The notes beneath the pieces were generated by a model. That model saw only the letters and a program-made list of their open reading frames with translations, had not been told where the DNA came from and did no database searches. Source: Polaromonas sp. (GTDB lineage: Bacteria; Pseudomonadota; Gammaproteobacteria; Burkholderiales; Burkholderiaceae). Taken from it: DNA of 64,000 bases. Shown piece after piece: positions 46,357 to 53,999 of this stretch (the first letter of the stretch is position 1; every line of letters begins with the position of its first letter). Both the position numbers and the translations under genes were made by a program. The stretch covers positions 1 through 64,000 of the forward strand of contig PNMH01000012.1 of the NCBI GenBank assembly GCA_013823505.1, in the 5' to 3' direction.

Positions 46357-47933
46357 GCGGACGCCTCGGGGTACGGGCTGCAATCGGCGGCCGACAGCAT
46401 GGTCTGCACCAGCGATTCCATGAGACCCGCGCGCAGGGTCTGCGCGGCTTCGTCGTGCCAGAGGTTGCGCAGCTCCAGTGGGTCTTGCTGCAGATCGTAG
46501 AGTTCCCCCCAGGTCTGGCCGTCGTACACGGTGAGGCGGTGCCGGTGGTCGCGCAAGGTGCGCATGCGCACCCGACGGTCCAGCCCGAAGTCGCTGCGCT
46601 GGCTTTCCTCTTCGATCAACAAGCGTTCGCGCACAGCACCTCTCTCGCCACCCAGCACCGGCAGCAACGAGCGCCCATGCATGCCGTTGGCCGGCGCCAG
46701 GCCCGCGTGAGCCAGCACAGTGGGGGCGATGTCGGTGGTTTGCGCCAGCGCGCCGCTGGCCGCCTGCGTGGTCCTTTGCGCGGGATCGCGCCAGATGAAA
46801 GGCACACGGGTGAGTGCGCTGTAGTGCAGGCCGCCCTTGAACATCAGACCCCGGTCGCCGAGCAGCTCGCCGTGGTCGCTGGTGAACATCACCACGGTGT
46901 TGTTGTCCAGGCCGAGCGCTAGCAGTTGCGCCATGACACGGCCCACCGCGTCATCAACACAGGCCAGGCTGCCGTGGTTGAGTGCAATGGCCTCGCGGGC
47001 TTCGCGTTCGCTGCAGGCGAATGCGCCGTAAGCCGGCTTGAAGCCGGGTTGGCGCTGGCGCTGCTCACGCAGCCAGCGCACCGGTGGCGGCGGGTCCGTG
47101 AGCTCTGCGTGGAAACTGGTCGGCAGCGACACATCGTCGGGACGGAACATGTCCCAGTAGCGGCCCGGCGGCGTGAAGGGGTGGTGCGGATCGGGGAAAG
47201 AGCACTGCACAAAAAAGGGCTGCTCGTCGTTGGCGCGTTGTGCCAGCCACTCGCAGGTCTGGCCGGCGATGTAGGCCGTGGGGTAGAGCGCTTCGGGCAC
47301 GCGTGTGCGCCAGGCCTGGCGCAGCGCGGTGAGCTGCCACTCAGGCGTGGGCATCGCGTTGTCCGGCCCGATCAGGCGGTCGGCATCGCGGGTTTGATCC
47401 CGCAGCCAGCGGCGCCAGTGGCCGTGTTGTTCGTCGGCGTGGCCGATGGTGAGGCGCACATGCTCGAAGCCGTAGTAGGGCAGCGCCAGTTCGAAGTCGG
47501 GGTCGTCTTCCCAGTGCTTCCAGACCTCCTGACCGTGGCGGCCAGGGTAGGGGCGGCGCGCGTCGTGTGGCAGGCGTTGGCCCACACCGGGCCATGGCGC
47601 GGGCACGGTGGTGATGTTCTGCAGATGGGCCTTGCCCAGCAGCGCGGTGCGATAGCCGTCCTCGCGCAACGTGTCCACGAAAGTGCGTTCGCCGTGCGAG
47701 AGCTCGCGCCCGTTCATCTGCACGCCGTGTGCGCTGGGCAGGCGCCCGGTCATGAGCGAGGCGCGGTTGGGCTGGCAGATCGGTGTGGCGACGTGGAACT
47801 GGTCGAAGCGGCAGCCCTGCGCCGCCAGCGCGTCGATGTGCGGCGTGCGCACCTCGGTGTTGCCGTAGCAGCCGAGGTGGTCGGCGCGGTGCTGGTCGGT
47901 GACGAACAGCAGGAAGTTCGGGCGCCGCGCCAT
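46353..47933 (-). CDS. Sulfatase / phosphonate monoester hydrolase family enzyme
   Basis: Alkaline-phosphatase-superfamily hydrolase of 526 aa. It starts RPNFLLFVTDQHRADHLGCYG and has the formylglycine motif C53-Q-P-N-R57 (PICQPNRASLMTGR), the metal-binding D/H set in TSDHGELLGD, and the C-terminal WGELYDLQQDPLELRNL typical of the arylsulfatase/PMH group. No signal peptide is seen, so it acts in the cytosol and needs formylglycine conversion of C53. It is last in the long minus-strand operon, 13 bp after a TctC gene. It could remove a sulfate or phosphonate ester from the operon's substrate (inference). Confidence 0.88.
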   Translation of the reverse strand: MARRPNFLLFVTDQHRADHLGCYGNTEVRTPHIDALAAQGCRFDQFHVATPICQPNRASLMTGRLPSAHGVQMNGRELSHGERTFVDTLREDGYRTALLGKAHLQNITTVPAPWPGVGQRLPHDARRPYPGRHGQEVWKHWEDDPDFELALPYYGFEHVRLTIGHADEQHGHWRRWLRDQTRDADRLIGPDNAMPTPEWQLTALRQAWRTRVPEALYPTAYIAGQTCEWLAQRANDEQPFFVQCSFPDPHHPFTPPGRYWDMFRPDDVSLPTSFHAELTDPPPPVRWLREQRQRQPGFKPAYGAFACSEREAREAIALNHGSLACVDDAVGRVMAQLLALGLDNNTVVMFTSDHGELLGDRGLMFKGGLHYSALTRVPFIWRDPAQRTTQAASGALAQTTDIAPTVLAHAGLAPANGMHGRSLLPVLGGERGAVRERLLIEEESQRSDFGLDRRVRMRTLRDHRHRLTVYDGQTWGELYDLQQDPLELRNLWHDEAAQTLRAGLMESLVQTMLSAADCSPYPEASA

Positions 47934-47946
47934 GGATGTGGTTCCT

Positions 47947-48939
47947 TCAATCGGCCTTGATGTTGAGTTCCTTGGCCAGCTTGCCGTAGCGCTCGTTGTC
48001 GGCCTTCATGAAATCGGCCAGCACCTGCGGTGTGCCGCCCAGCACGTCCAGGCCTGCACCGTTGAGCTTCTCGCGCACGTCGGGCAGTTGCAGCACGTCG
48101 TTGAACTCGCGGTTCAGACGCGCCACCACTGCGGCCGGTGTGCCGTTGGGCACGAACACGCCGTACCACGCATTCACCTCGACACCGGCCACGCCTTGCT
48201 CGGTCGCGGTGGGCAGGTCGGGCAGCAGCGCCGAACGCTTGCTTTCGGTCAGCGCCAGCGGCACCAGCTTGCCGGCCTTGATGTGCGGCACCGCTCCGCC
48301 CAGCCCCGTGAACAGCAGCTTGACCTCGCCGCTGAGTGCAGCGGTGATGGAAGGGCCCACCCCTCGGTAAGGCACGTGGAGCAGGTCGACCTGGGCCGAG
48401 CGCTTGAGCATTTCGCCCGCGAAGTGCATGGGCGAGCCGTTGCCCGGACTGCCGTAGGGCAGACCCGGCGACTTGCGCGCGGCGTCCAGCGCGCCTTTGA
48501 GTGTGGTCACGCCCAGCTGGGGGTTGGCCACCAGCACCATGGGCGTGGTGGCGGGCGAGATCACCGGCACCAGGTCCTTGTGCACATCCACGCCACCGCC
48601 AGCGCCAGGCGCGAGCACGTGGGGCGAGATCACCATGGTGTTGGGTGTGAGCAGCAGGGTGTGGCCGTCGGGCGCGGATCGGGCGACCGCGCTGGCGCCC
48701 AGCAGTGCGCCGGCACCGGGGCGGTTTTCCACCACCACAGCCTGGCCGAGCTTGGGCGCGAGCTTGTCGGCCAGCACGCGCGCGGCAAGGTCGGGCCCGC
48801 CGCCGGGCGGAAAAGGCACGACGATGGTCAACGTCTTGCCAGGGAAGGTTTGTGCGGAGGCCCAGGGCAGGGCACAGGCGAGCGAGGCACCCACGAGACC
48901 GAGGGTGAGGGCGCGACGGGCGGGCAGGCGTGCATTCAT
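47947..48939 (-). CDS. TctC/Bug-family periplasmic solute receptor (first copy)
   Basis: Periplasmic binding protein of 330 aa. A signal peptide ends near ASAQT (residue about 29). The mature part shows the tripartite-tricarboxylate-receptor pattern: FPGKTLTIVVPFPPGGGPD, VVVENRPGAGALLGA, and PYRGVGPSITAALSGEV. Bug proteins bind carboxylates such as tricarboxylates, dicarboxylates or aromatic acids. No TctA/TctB membrane genes are present in the window, which is common for Bug proteins. The start at 48939 was set by the signal peptide. Confidence 0.9.
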   Translation of the reverse strand: MNARLPARRALTLGLVGASLACALPWASAQTFPGKTLTIVVPFPPGGGPDLAARVLADKLAPKLGQAVVVENRPGAGALLGASAVARSAPDGHTLLLTPNTMVISPHVLAPGAGGGVDVHKDLVPVISPATTPMVLVANPQLGVTTLKGALDAARKSPGLPYGSPGNGSPMHFAGEMLKRSAQVDLLHVPYRGVGPSITAALSGEVKLLFTGLGGAVPHIKAGKLVPLALTESKRSALLPDLPTATEQGVAGVEVNAWYGVFVPNGTPAAVVARLNREFNDVLQLPDVREKLNGAGLDVLGGTPQVLADFMKADNERYGKLAKELNIKAD

Positions 48940-48962
48940 GTCATGTGTCCTTGAAAGTGAGG

Positions 48963-50102
48963 TCAGGCTTGTGCCAGGGGTTCGTTCCAGGCGTCGTATC
49001 CGTAGACCCAGTCGGCGTTGCCCGGGCCCTTCATCCACTGGTTGCCGCGCGAGCCGATCTGGATCTTGGCGGTGCGCTCCTGGCGCGTCTTCTCGTAGCG
49101 TTGCAGTGCGATCGCAGCTTGGTGGCGGTCGTGCACGCCGGCCAGCGCGCGGCCCAGCACCACCGCGTCTTCAATGGCCATGCCCGCGCCCTGGGCCATG
49201 AACGGCAGCATGGGGTGGCAGGCGTCGCCCAGCAGCGTGACCGTGCCCACCGACCATCGCGGCAGCGGTTCGCGCTCGTACAGCGCGCTCTTGAGCGTGG
49301 TGTCGCAGGCGTCGAGCAGGGCACGCGCGTCGCCGTGGAAGTCCTTGTAGAAGCCGCGCAGTTCGTTCACGTCGCCTTCGCTGGTCCACGATTCTTCGGT
49401 CCAGCTGTCCTGGCCGGTGGTGGCGAAGACGAAGGTCTCACGCCCCTGGTTCAGCGGGAAGGTGACGATCTGGCTCTGCGGATTCGGGCCCCACCATTTG
49501 GTGAAGGCCTCGATTTCGGGCACGTGCTTCACGCGCTCGGTGGGCACGACCGAGCGGAACGAAACCACGCCGGTGAAGCGCGGCTTTTCCTCGCCAAACA
49601 GCGCGCTGCGCACCCGCGAGTGGATGCCGTCGGCGCCCACCACCACGTCGAACGTGTGTTCGCTGCCGTCTTCAAACTGCAGCGTCACACCAGCGTCGGC
49701 CCTCGCCAGCGTCTTGAGCCGCTTGCCGAAGACGATCTGTTCGATCGGGAACTGCTCGGCCAGTGCGGCCAGGATGTCGGCGCGGTGGATGGTGATCTGG
49801 GGCGCGCCGTACTGTTGTTCGGCGATGTCGCCCATGCCCAGGCGCGAGGTCTCGGCGCCGGTGTCCCAGTCGCGGCTGATGCGGAAGGTGGGCCGCGCAC
49901 CGCTGCGGCGGATCGACGCGCCCGCGCCCAGGCCATCGATGGCGCGCACCACGTTGGGCGTGAGGTTGATGTCGGCGCCCACGCGCGAGAAGCCCTTGGC
50001 CTGCTCGAACACGGTGACGTGATGGCCCTGGGCCTTGAGGGCAATGGCCGCCGCGAGGCCGCCCACGCCGCCGCCCGCGATGCCGATGTTCAGTCCTGAC
50101 AT
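48963..50102 (-). CDS. FAD-dependent monooxygenase similar to 6-hydroxynicotinate 3-monooxygenase (NicC)
   Basis: Flavoprotein hydroxylase of 379 aa (PF01494-like). It has the dinucleotide motif GIAGGGVGGLAAAIAL at residues 7-22, the DG motif VVVGADGIHSRVR, and the second FAD motif LLGDACHPMLPFMAQGAGMAIEDA. Several stretches match what I remember of NicC: TFRISRDWDTGAETSRL, ITIHRADIL, FTKWWGP and the C-terminal WVYGYDAWNEPL. NicC hydroxylates and decarboxylates 6-hydroxynicotinate to 2,5-dihydroxypyridine. Salicylate hydroxylase is the related alternative. Similarity was judged by eye only. Confidence 0.85.
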   Translation of the reverse strand: MSGLNIGIAGGGVGGLAAAIALKAQGHHVTVFEQAKGFSRVGADINLTPNVVRAIDGLGAGASIRRSGARPTFRISRDWDTGAETSRLGMGDIAEQQYGAPQITIHRADILAALAEQFPIEQIVFGKRLKTLARADAGVTLQFEDGSEHTFDVVVGADGIHSRVRSALFGEEKPRFTGVVSFRSVVPTERVKHVPEIEAFTKWWGPNPQSQIVTFPLNQGRETFVFATTGQDSWTEESWTSEGDVNELRGFYKDFHGDARALLDACDTTLKSALYEREPLPRWSVGTVTLLGDACHPMLPFMAQGAGMAIEDAVVLGRALAGVHDRHQAAIALQRYEKTRQERTAKIQIGSRGNQWMKGPGNADWVYGYDAWNEPLAQA

Positions 50103-50127
50103 GGGTGTCTCCTGTGGTGGGGTGTCG

Positions 50128-50493
50128 TCAGGCCACGTAGGCCACGATTTCGATCTTCATGCCGGGCACGACGAGTGCCACGCCGGCGCTGGAGCGGTTG
50201 GGCCACGGGGCCCGGAAGTACTCGCGGTAGACCGCGTCGATCACCGGCATGTCGCTCACGTCCGTCATGTAGATCAGCACCTGGGCCACGTCGTCCAGTG
50301 TCTTGCCGGCGCTCTCCACGGCGCGCTGGAGGTTGTCGAACGTCAGCCGGGCCTGTTGTTCGATGGGACCGGTGTCCACGGTGCCGTCGGGGCGGACCGG
50401 TCCGTGCGCGGTGTAGAGCACGCCGGCGGCGCGCACCATCCACGAAAACGGCTGCTTGAACTGGGGCAGTCCGACGTCGATGACTTCTCTCAT
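50128..50493 (-). CDS. RidA/YjgF family protein, catalytic Arg present (copy 1)
   Basis: Small trimer-forming protein of 121 aa in the RidA/2-aminomuconate-deaminase superfamily. The segment PWPNRSSAGVALV keeps the arginine that positions the imine substrate's carboxylate in active RidA proteins, followed by VPGMKIEIVAYVA. It is therefore likely to hydrolyse an enamine/imine or act as an aminomuconate-type deaminase. The start overlaps the stop of the formamidase-like gene by 4 nt, so the two are produced together. Confidence 0.87.
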   Translation of the reverse strand: MREVIDVGLPQFKQPFSWMVRAAGVLYTAHGPVRPDGTVDTGPIEQQARLTFDNLQRAVESAGKTLDDVAQVLIYMTDVSDMPVIDAVYREYFRAPWPNRSSAGVALVVPGMKIEIVAYVA

Positions 50494-51383
50494 GGGGACT
50501 CCGTGTCGGCGTGCACGCGGCTCGCCAGCAGCGCGTACCACGGGCAGGCCGGGTCGCGCAGTTGAAGGTGGGTCTGGAAATGGTCGAGCCCGGGGGCCTC
50601 GTGCAGCGTGGCTGCGGCCTGCTGGGCCTGCAGCAGCGGGAGCATGCGGCGGTTGGAGCGCAGCACGCGCGCGCTGTCGTTCTCGCCAACGCTCAGGTCG
50701 AACGGCACCTGGTTGCCGGCGGTCCAGTAGAGCGGGCTGTGCACCGCGTCCTGCAGCGGGTCGAGTCCGCGCAGCACGGTGGTGTAGACGCGTTCTTCCA
50801 GACTCTGGGGCGCGGGCTGCGGGTCGTGCAGATCCATGATGCCGCTGATGGGCAGGCAGCCGCGGATCATGTCGTCGGCCACGCCATGGGCTCGCCAAGC
50901 CTGGCGCGTCAGCGCTGTCATGGCCGCCACATGCCCGCCGGCCGAGTGACCAGAGAGGTAGACCCGCTTCGGCGAGCCGCCCCACCGGGGCAGCCCGGCC
51001 TGCAGATGCGCCAGCAGCGCCAGCGCATCGTCCAGCGCCGCAGACAGTGGATGCGCCGGTGTGAGGCGGTAAGAAGGCGCGACCAGCACCATGCCGAGCG
51101 CGGTGACGTGGGGTGCCATGAAGTGCACCCACTGGCGGTAGCCGTTGGTCCAGCCGCCGCCGTGCCAGAACATCAGCACCGGTGCGTTCTGTGCGCCCTT
51201 GGGTGCGAACACGTCGAAGCGCTGCAGGCGGTGCGTGCCGTAAGCCTGGTCAAGGGTCGCGGTCAGGGGCGCATCCAGCGGCACCTGCGCCCAGTCCGTC
51301 ACGGTCCTGGCGTAGTCCACGGCCACCGGCGGCAGCGGGGGTTGCCCATCCGGATCGAAGGTGTGGGGCGCGGGTGTGGACAT
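50490..51383 (-). CDS. Alpha/beta hydrolase resembling kynurenine formamidase
   Basis: Esterase/amidase of 297 aa. The oxyanion motif HGGGW lies at residues 74-78, the nucleophile elbow GHSAGGH has S147, and the terminal catalytic histidine is in GLDHFQTH. HGGGW plus this size is typical of bacterial arylformamidase-like and HSL-type enzymes. With a NicC-like monooxygenase and RidA downstream, cleavage of an N-formyl or other amide intermediate is attractive, analogous to the NicD step of nicotinate breakdown, but NicD itself is a different hydrolase subgroup. Confidence 0.85.
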   Translation of the reverse strand: MSTPAPHTFDPDGQPPLPPVAVDYARTVTDWAQVPLDAPLTATLDQAYGTHRLQRFDVFAPKGAQNAPVLMFWHGGGWTNGYRQWVHFMAPHVTALGMVLVAPSYRLTPAHPLSAALDDALALLAHLQAGLPRWGGSPKRVYLSGHSAGGHVAAMTALTRQAWRAHGVADDMIRGCLPISGIMDLHDPQPAPQSLEERVYTTVLRGLDPLQDAVHSPLYWTAGNQVPFDLSVGENDSARVLRSNRRMLPLLQAQQAAATLHEAPGLDHFQTHLQLRDPACPWYALLASRVHADTESP

Positions 51384-51393
51384 GGCCGGTTGC

Positions 51394-52380
51394 TCAGTCG
51401 GCCACGATGCCGGTTTCGCGGATCACCTTGCCGAAGCGGGTGTTGTGGTCGGCATTGATCTGCGCCAGTGCCGACGGATCACCACCGGCCGGCAGCAGCG
51501 CCAGCGCGGTCATGCGGGTCACCACGTCGGGCATTTTCAGGATCTCGTTGAGGTGGCCGTTGAGCACCTTGACCACGTCCGCAGGCATGCCCTTGGGGCC
51601 CATGAAGCCTTGCCAGGCGCCCACCTCCACGTCGGGCACACCCGACTCGGCCAGCGTGGGTACGTTGGGTGCCAGCGGTGAACGCTTGGCGTCGGCCACG
51701 GCCAAGTTCACCAGCTTGCCCGACGCGATGTGCTGCGCCACCGGACCCAGGGTGGTGTACATGACCGTCATGTGGCCGCCCACCAGATCGACGATGGCCG
51801 GGCCACTGCCGCGGTAGGGCACCTGCGCCAGCTTGACGCCGGCCGAGCGGTTGAACATCTCGCCCAGGATGTGCATGGGCGAGCCGCTGCCCGGGCTGGC
51901 GTAGTTGCCGACCTTGCCCGTCTTGGCAGCTGCCACGAGGTCTTTCACACTGGTGATGCCCGAGGCGGTGTTGGCCACCAGAAACAGCGACTGCGTGCCG
52001 GCCAGGATGATGGGCGTGAAGTCCTTGAGCGGGTCGTAGACCGCACCGGTCCCGGGCTTGAGCACCAACGGCGCGGTGGCCAGGGTGTTGGGTGTGAAGA
52101 GCAGGGTGTAGCCGTCGGGTGTGGACTTGGCCACATACGAGTTGCCGATGGTGCCGCTGGCACCGGTCTTGTTTTCGACGATCACCGGCTGCCCGACACG
52201 GGCCGACAGTTTCTCGGCGAACAGGCGCGCCAGGGCATCGGTGTCGCCACCGGGCGGGAATGACACGACCAGGTTGATCGTCTTGCTCGGGTAGGCCTGC
52301 GCCAAGGCGCTGGTCGCGGGAAGGGTCAACGCGAGGGCGGACGCGGCGACGCTGAGAACGAACTGTCGGCGAAAGGTCAT
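51394..52380 (-). CDS. TctC/Bug-family periplasmic solute receptor (second copy)
   Basis: Periplasmic receptor of 328 aa with a signal peptide ending near ALAQA (residue about 28). Family motifs: YPSKTINLVVSFPPGGDTD, VIVENKTGASGTIG, and PYRGSGPAIVDLVGG. It is clearly paralogous to, but distinct from, the receptor encoded at 47947-48939, so the operon supplies two different carboxylate receptors besides its ABC importer. GGAGC precedes the ATG. Ligand unknown. Confidence 0.9.
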   Translation of the reverse strand: MTFRRQFVLSVAASALALTLPATSALAQAYPSKTINLVVSFPPGGDTDALARLFAEKLSARVGQPVIVENKTGASGTIGNSYVAKSTPDGYTLLFTPNTLATAPLVLKPGTGAVYDPLKDFTPIILAGTQSLFLVANTASGITSVKDLVAAAKTGKVGNYASPGSGSPMHILGEMFNRSAGVKLAQVPYRGSGPAIVDLVGGHMTVMYTTLGPVAQHIASGKLVNLAVADAKRSPLAPNVPTLAESGVPDVEVGAWQGFMGPKGMPADVVKVLNGHLNEILKMPDVVTRMTALALLPAGGDPSALAQINADHNTRFGKVIRETGIVAD

Positions 52381-52425
52381 GGTGGCTCCTGGTTGCGGGT
52401 GGGTGAAACGGGAACGTCGTGCGGT

Positions 52426-53205
52426 TCAGAACACCCCGGGGAAGGAGCCCCCGTCGAGCATGATGTTCTGACCATTGATGTAGCCGGCGTGCACGCTGCA
52501 GAGGTAGGCGCAGGTGTGGCCGAGTTCGCTGGCAGCGCCGAAGCGGTGCGCCGGGTGTTTGGCTAGGCGCGCCTCGCGCACGGCCTGAACCGTCTTGCCC
52601 TCGCGCTGGGCTTGTGCGGTGAAGTTGCTGTCCAGGCGCGCGGTGTCGAAAGTACCGGGCAAGAGGTTGTTGATGGTCACGCCGCGCGCCACCGTGCTGC
52701 GCGCCAGGCCCGCCACGAAACCGGTGAGGCCGCTGCGCGCGCCGATGGACAGGCCCAGGCCGTCGATCGGCGACTTCACCGCGCTGGAGGTGAGGTTGAC
52801 GATGCGGCCGAAGCCGCGCGCCATCATGCCGTCCACCGTGGCCTTGATGAGTTCGATCGGCGCGAGCATGTTGGCGTCGATCGCGCGGTGCCAGGTGTCG
52901 CGGTCCCAGTTTCGGAAGTCACCCATGGGCGGACCGCCCGCGTTGGTGACCACAATGTCGAAATCGGGGTGGGCTGCAAAAATGCGCGCGCGGCCTGCGT
53001 CGCTGGTCACATCGGCTGCGACCCATTGCACCGGGCCGGCGCCCAGCGCGGCCAGCCGCGCGGCGGCCTCCACCAGGGGGCCTTCGGTGCGCGCCACGAT
53101 CACCACGTGCACGCCGTCTTTCACCAGGGCCTCGGCGCAGGCGTAGCCCAGCCCCGAGCTCGCGCCGCACACAAGCGCCTTCTTGCCGGCAATGCCCAGG
53201 TCCAT
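52426..53205 (-). CDS. SDR-family protein lacking the canonical Tyr-x3-Lys
   Basis: Rossmann-fold protein of 259 aa. The cofactor loop is GASSGLG (residues 14-20) and the structural NAG is VVTNAGGPP. At the place of the catalytic YxxxK there is S153-I-G-A-R157 (GLSIGARSGL), so both Tyr and Lys are substituted although the surrounding helix (GLTGFVAGLAR) and the NLTSSAVK serine region are kept. The fold and NAD(P) binding look intact; the mechanism must differ or the activity be non-redox. I believe this substitution is shared by a subfamily of SDRs. It ends 45 bp before the TctC gene, the widest gap in the operon. Confidence 0.85.
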   Translation of the reverse strand: MDLGIAGKKALVCGASSGLGYACAEALVKDGVHVVIVARTEGPLVEAAARLAALGAGPVQWVAADVTSDAGRARIFAAHPDFDIVVTNAGGPPMGDFRNWDRDTWHRAIDANMLAPIELIKATVDGMMARGFGRIVNLTSSAVKSPIDGLGLSIGARSGLTGFVAGLARSTVARGVTINNLLPGTFDTARLDSNFTAQAQREGKTVQAVREARLAKHPAHRFGAASELGHTCAYLCSVHAGYINGQNIMLDGGSFPGVF

Positions 53206-53208
53206 GGT

Positions 53209-53649
53209 TCAGCTTTCGAAGGAGAGGGGTTGGGACTGGCGCAGGTCCACGTCGAGCCGCGCCCAGGCGTCGATCTCGACGCGGAGTTCGGGGAACACCA
53301 GCGCGCTCACGGCTACCAGGGTGGCGCAGGGGTAGGCGCCTTCAAAGAAGTCGCGGCGCGCGCGGCCGACCTCGTCCTTGTCGGCCATGTCGGTCAGGTA
53401 GACCACGGTCTTGATGAGGTTGTGTCGGTGGCCGCCCGCGGCATTGACCAGTGCTTCGAGCTTCTTCAGCACCACCATCGTCTGTTCGTAGGCCCCCAGA
53501 GGCGCGCCGCGTTCGGCCGCCTCGCGTGTGGCGGGGTAGCCGGTCATGCCCGAGACCACCACCTCCTGCTCGATGCGCCAGGCGTTGGACCAGGTGGCGG
53601 TGGGCATGTCGGGCACCAGCGGCGTGTGGATCTTCTCGGCGACGGACAT
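53209..53649 (-). CDS. Rid-family protein without the conserved arginine (copy 2)
   Basis: Protein of 146 aa with the YjgF/Rid fold: VVVSGMTGYPATR, MVVLKKLEALVNAAGG, LIKTVVYLTDMAD, and the C-terminal FPELRVEIDAWARL. Where active RidA has YPxRS, this one reads YPCATLVAV, so the imine-binding arginine is replaced by alanine. It therefore probably performs another reaction or a binding role, as in the non-RidA branches of the superfamily. Its ATG overlaps the stop of the 116-aa upstream gene (TGATG), and the SDR starts 3 bp after its end. Confidence 0.85.
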   Translation of the reverse strand: MSVAEKIHTPLVPDMPTATWSNAWRIEQEVVVSGMTGYPATREAAERGAPLGAYEQTMVVLKKLEALVNAAGGHRHNLIKTVVYLTDMADKDEVGRARRDFFEGAYPCATLVAVSALVFPELRVEIDAWARLDVDLRQSQPLSFES

Positions 53650-53999
53650 CACTGGCCTCCAGCGGCCACGCGCGCCTTGATACGCTCGCGCACCGGCACG
53701 AAGTCGTAGGTGGGGTAACACTCGGTGGCGAACACGCCCCAGGCCGAGCGCTCCAGCTCCAGGTTGACCCGGCCCAGCAAGTGCGGCGGCACCTCCAGCG
53801 TGACGATCTGGCCCAGGCCCATGGCCACCGTCCAGGAGACCACGCGCGTGCCCTCCACCGGAAAACGCTCCCACCACTCGCTGGCTTTCAGCTTCGCCTG
53901 CACGTCGTCGAGCGTGAGCCCGGCGTGGTGCTTGAGCACGATGGTGATCAAGACGTTGGCGCTGTCCGGCGCGGTGCCGGTGGCGGCGGCGTCCGTCAT
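53649..53999 (-). CDS. Unrecognised 116-aa protein coupled to the aldehyde dehydrogenase gene
   Basis: I do not recognise this family. The sequence is soluble and mixed alpha/beta: an ITIVLKHHAGLTLDDVQ stretch near residue 18, WWERFPVEGTRVVSWTVAMG in the middle, EVPPHLLGRVNLELERSAWG and a C-terminal helix with YDFVPVRERIKARV. The size, and a pattern of short strands followed by helices, suggest a small ferredoxin-like dimer such as the muconolactone isomerase/ABM group, but no catalytic residue can be named. It overlaps the aldehyde dehydrogenase gene by 4 nt and the Rid gene by 1 nt, which argues strongly that it is real. Confidence 0.8.
   Translation of the reverse strand: MTDAAATGTAPDSANVLITIVLKHHAGLTLDDVQAKLKASEWWERFPVEGTRVVSWTVAMGLGQIVTLEVPPHLLGRVNLELERSAWGVFATECYPTYDFVPVRERIKARVAAGGQ

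Noticed and set aside
48963..51383. Interpretation as a standard nicotinate (nic) cluster
   Set aside because: No nicA/nicB hydroxylase, nicX, nicE or nicF homologue is present, and most other genes of the island have no counterpart in that pathway.
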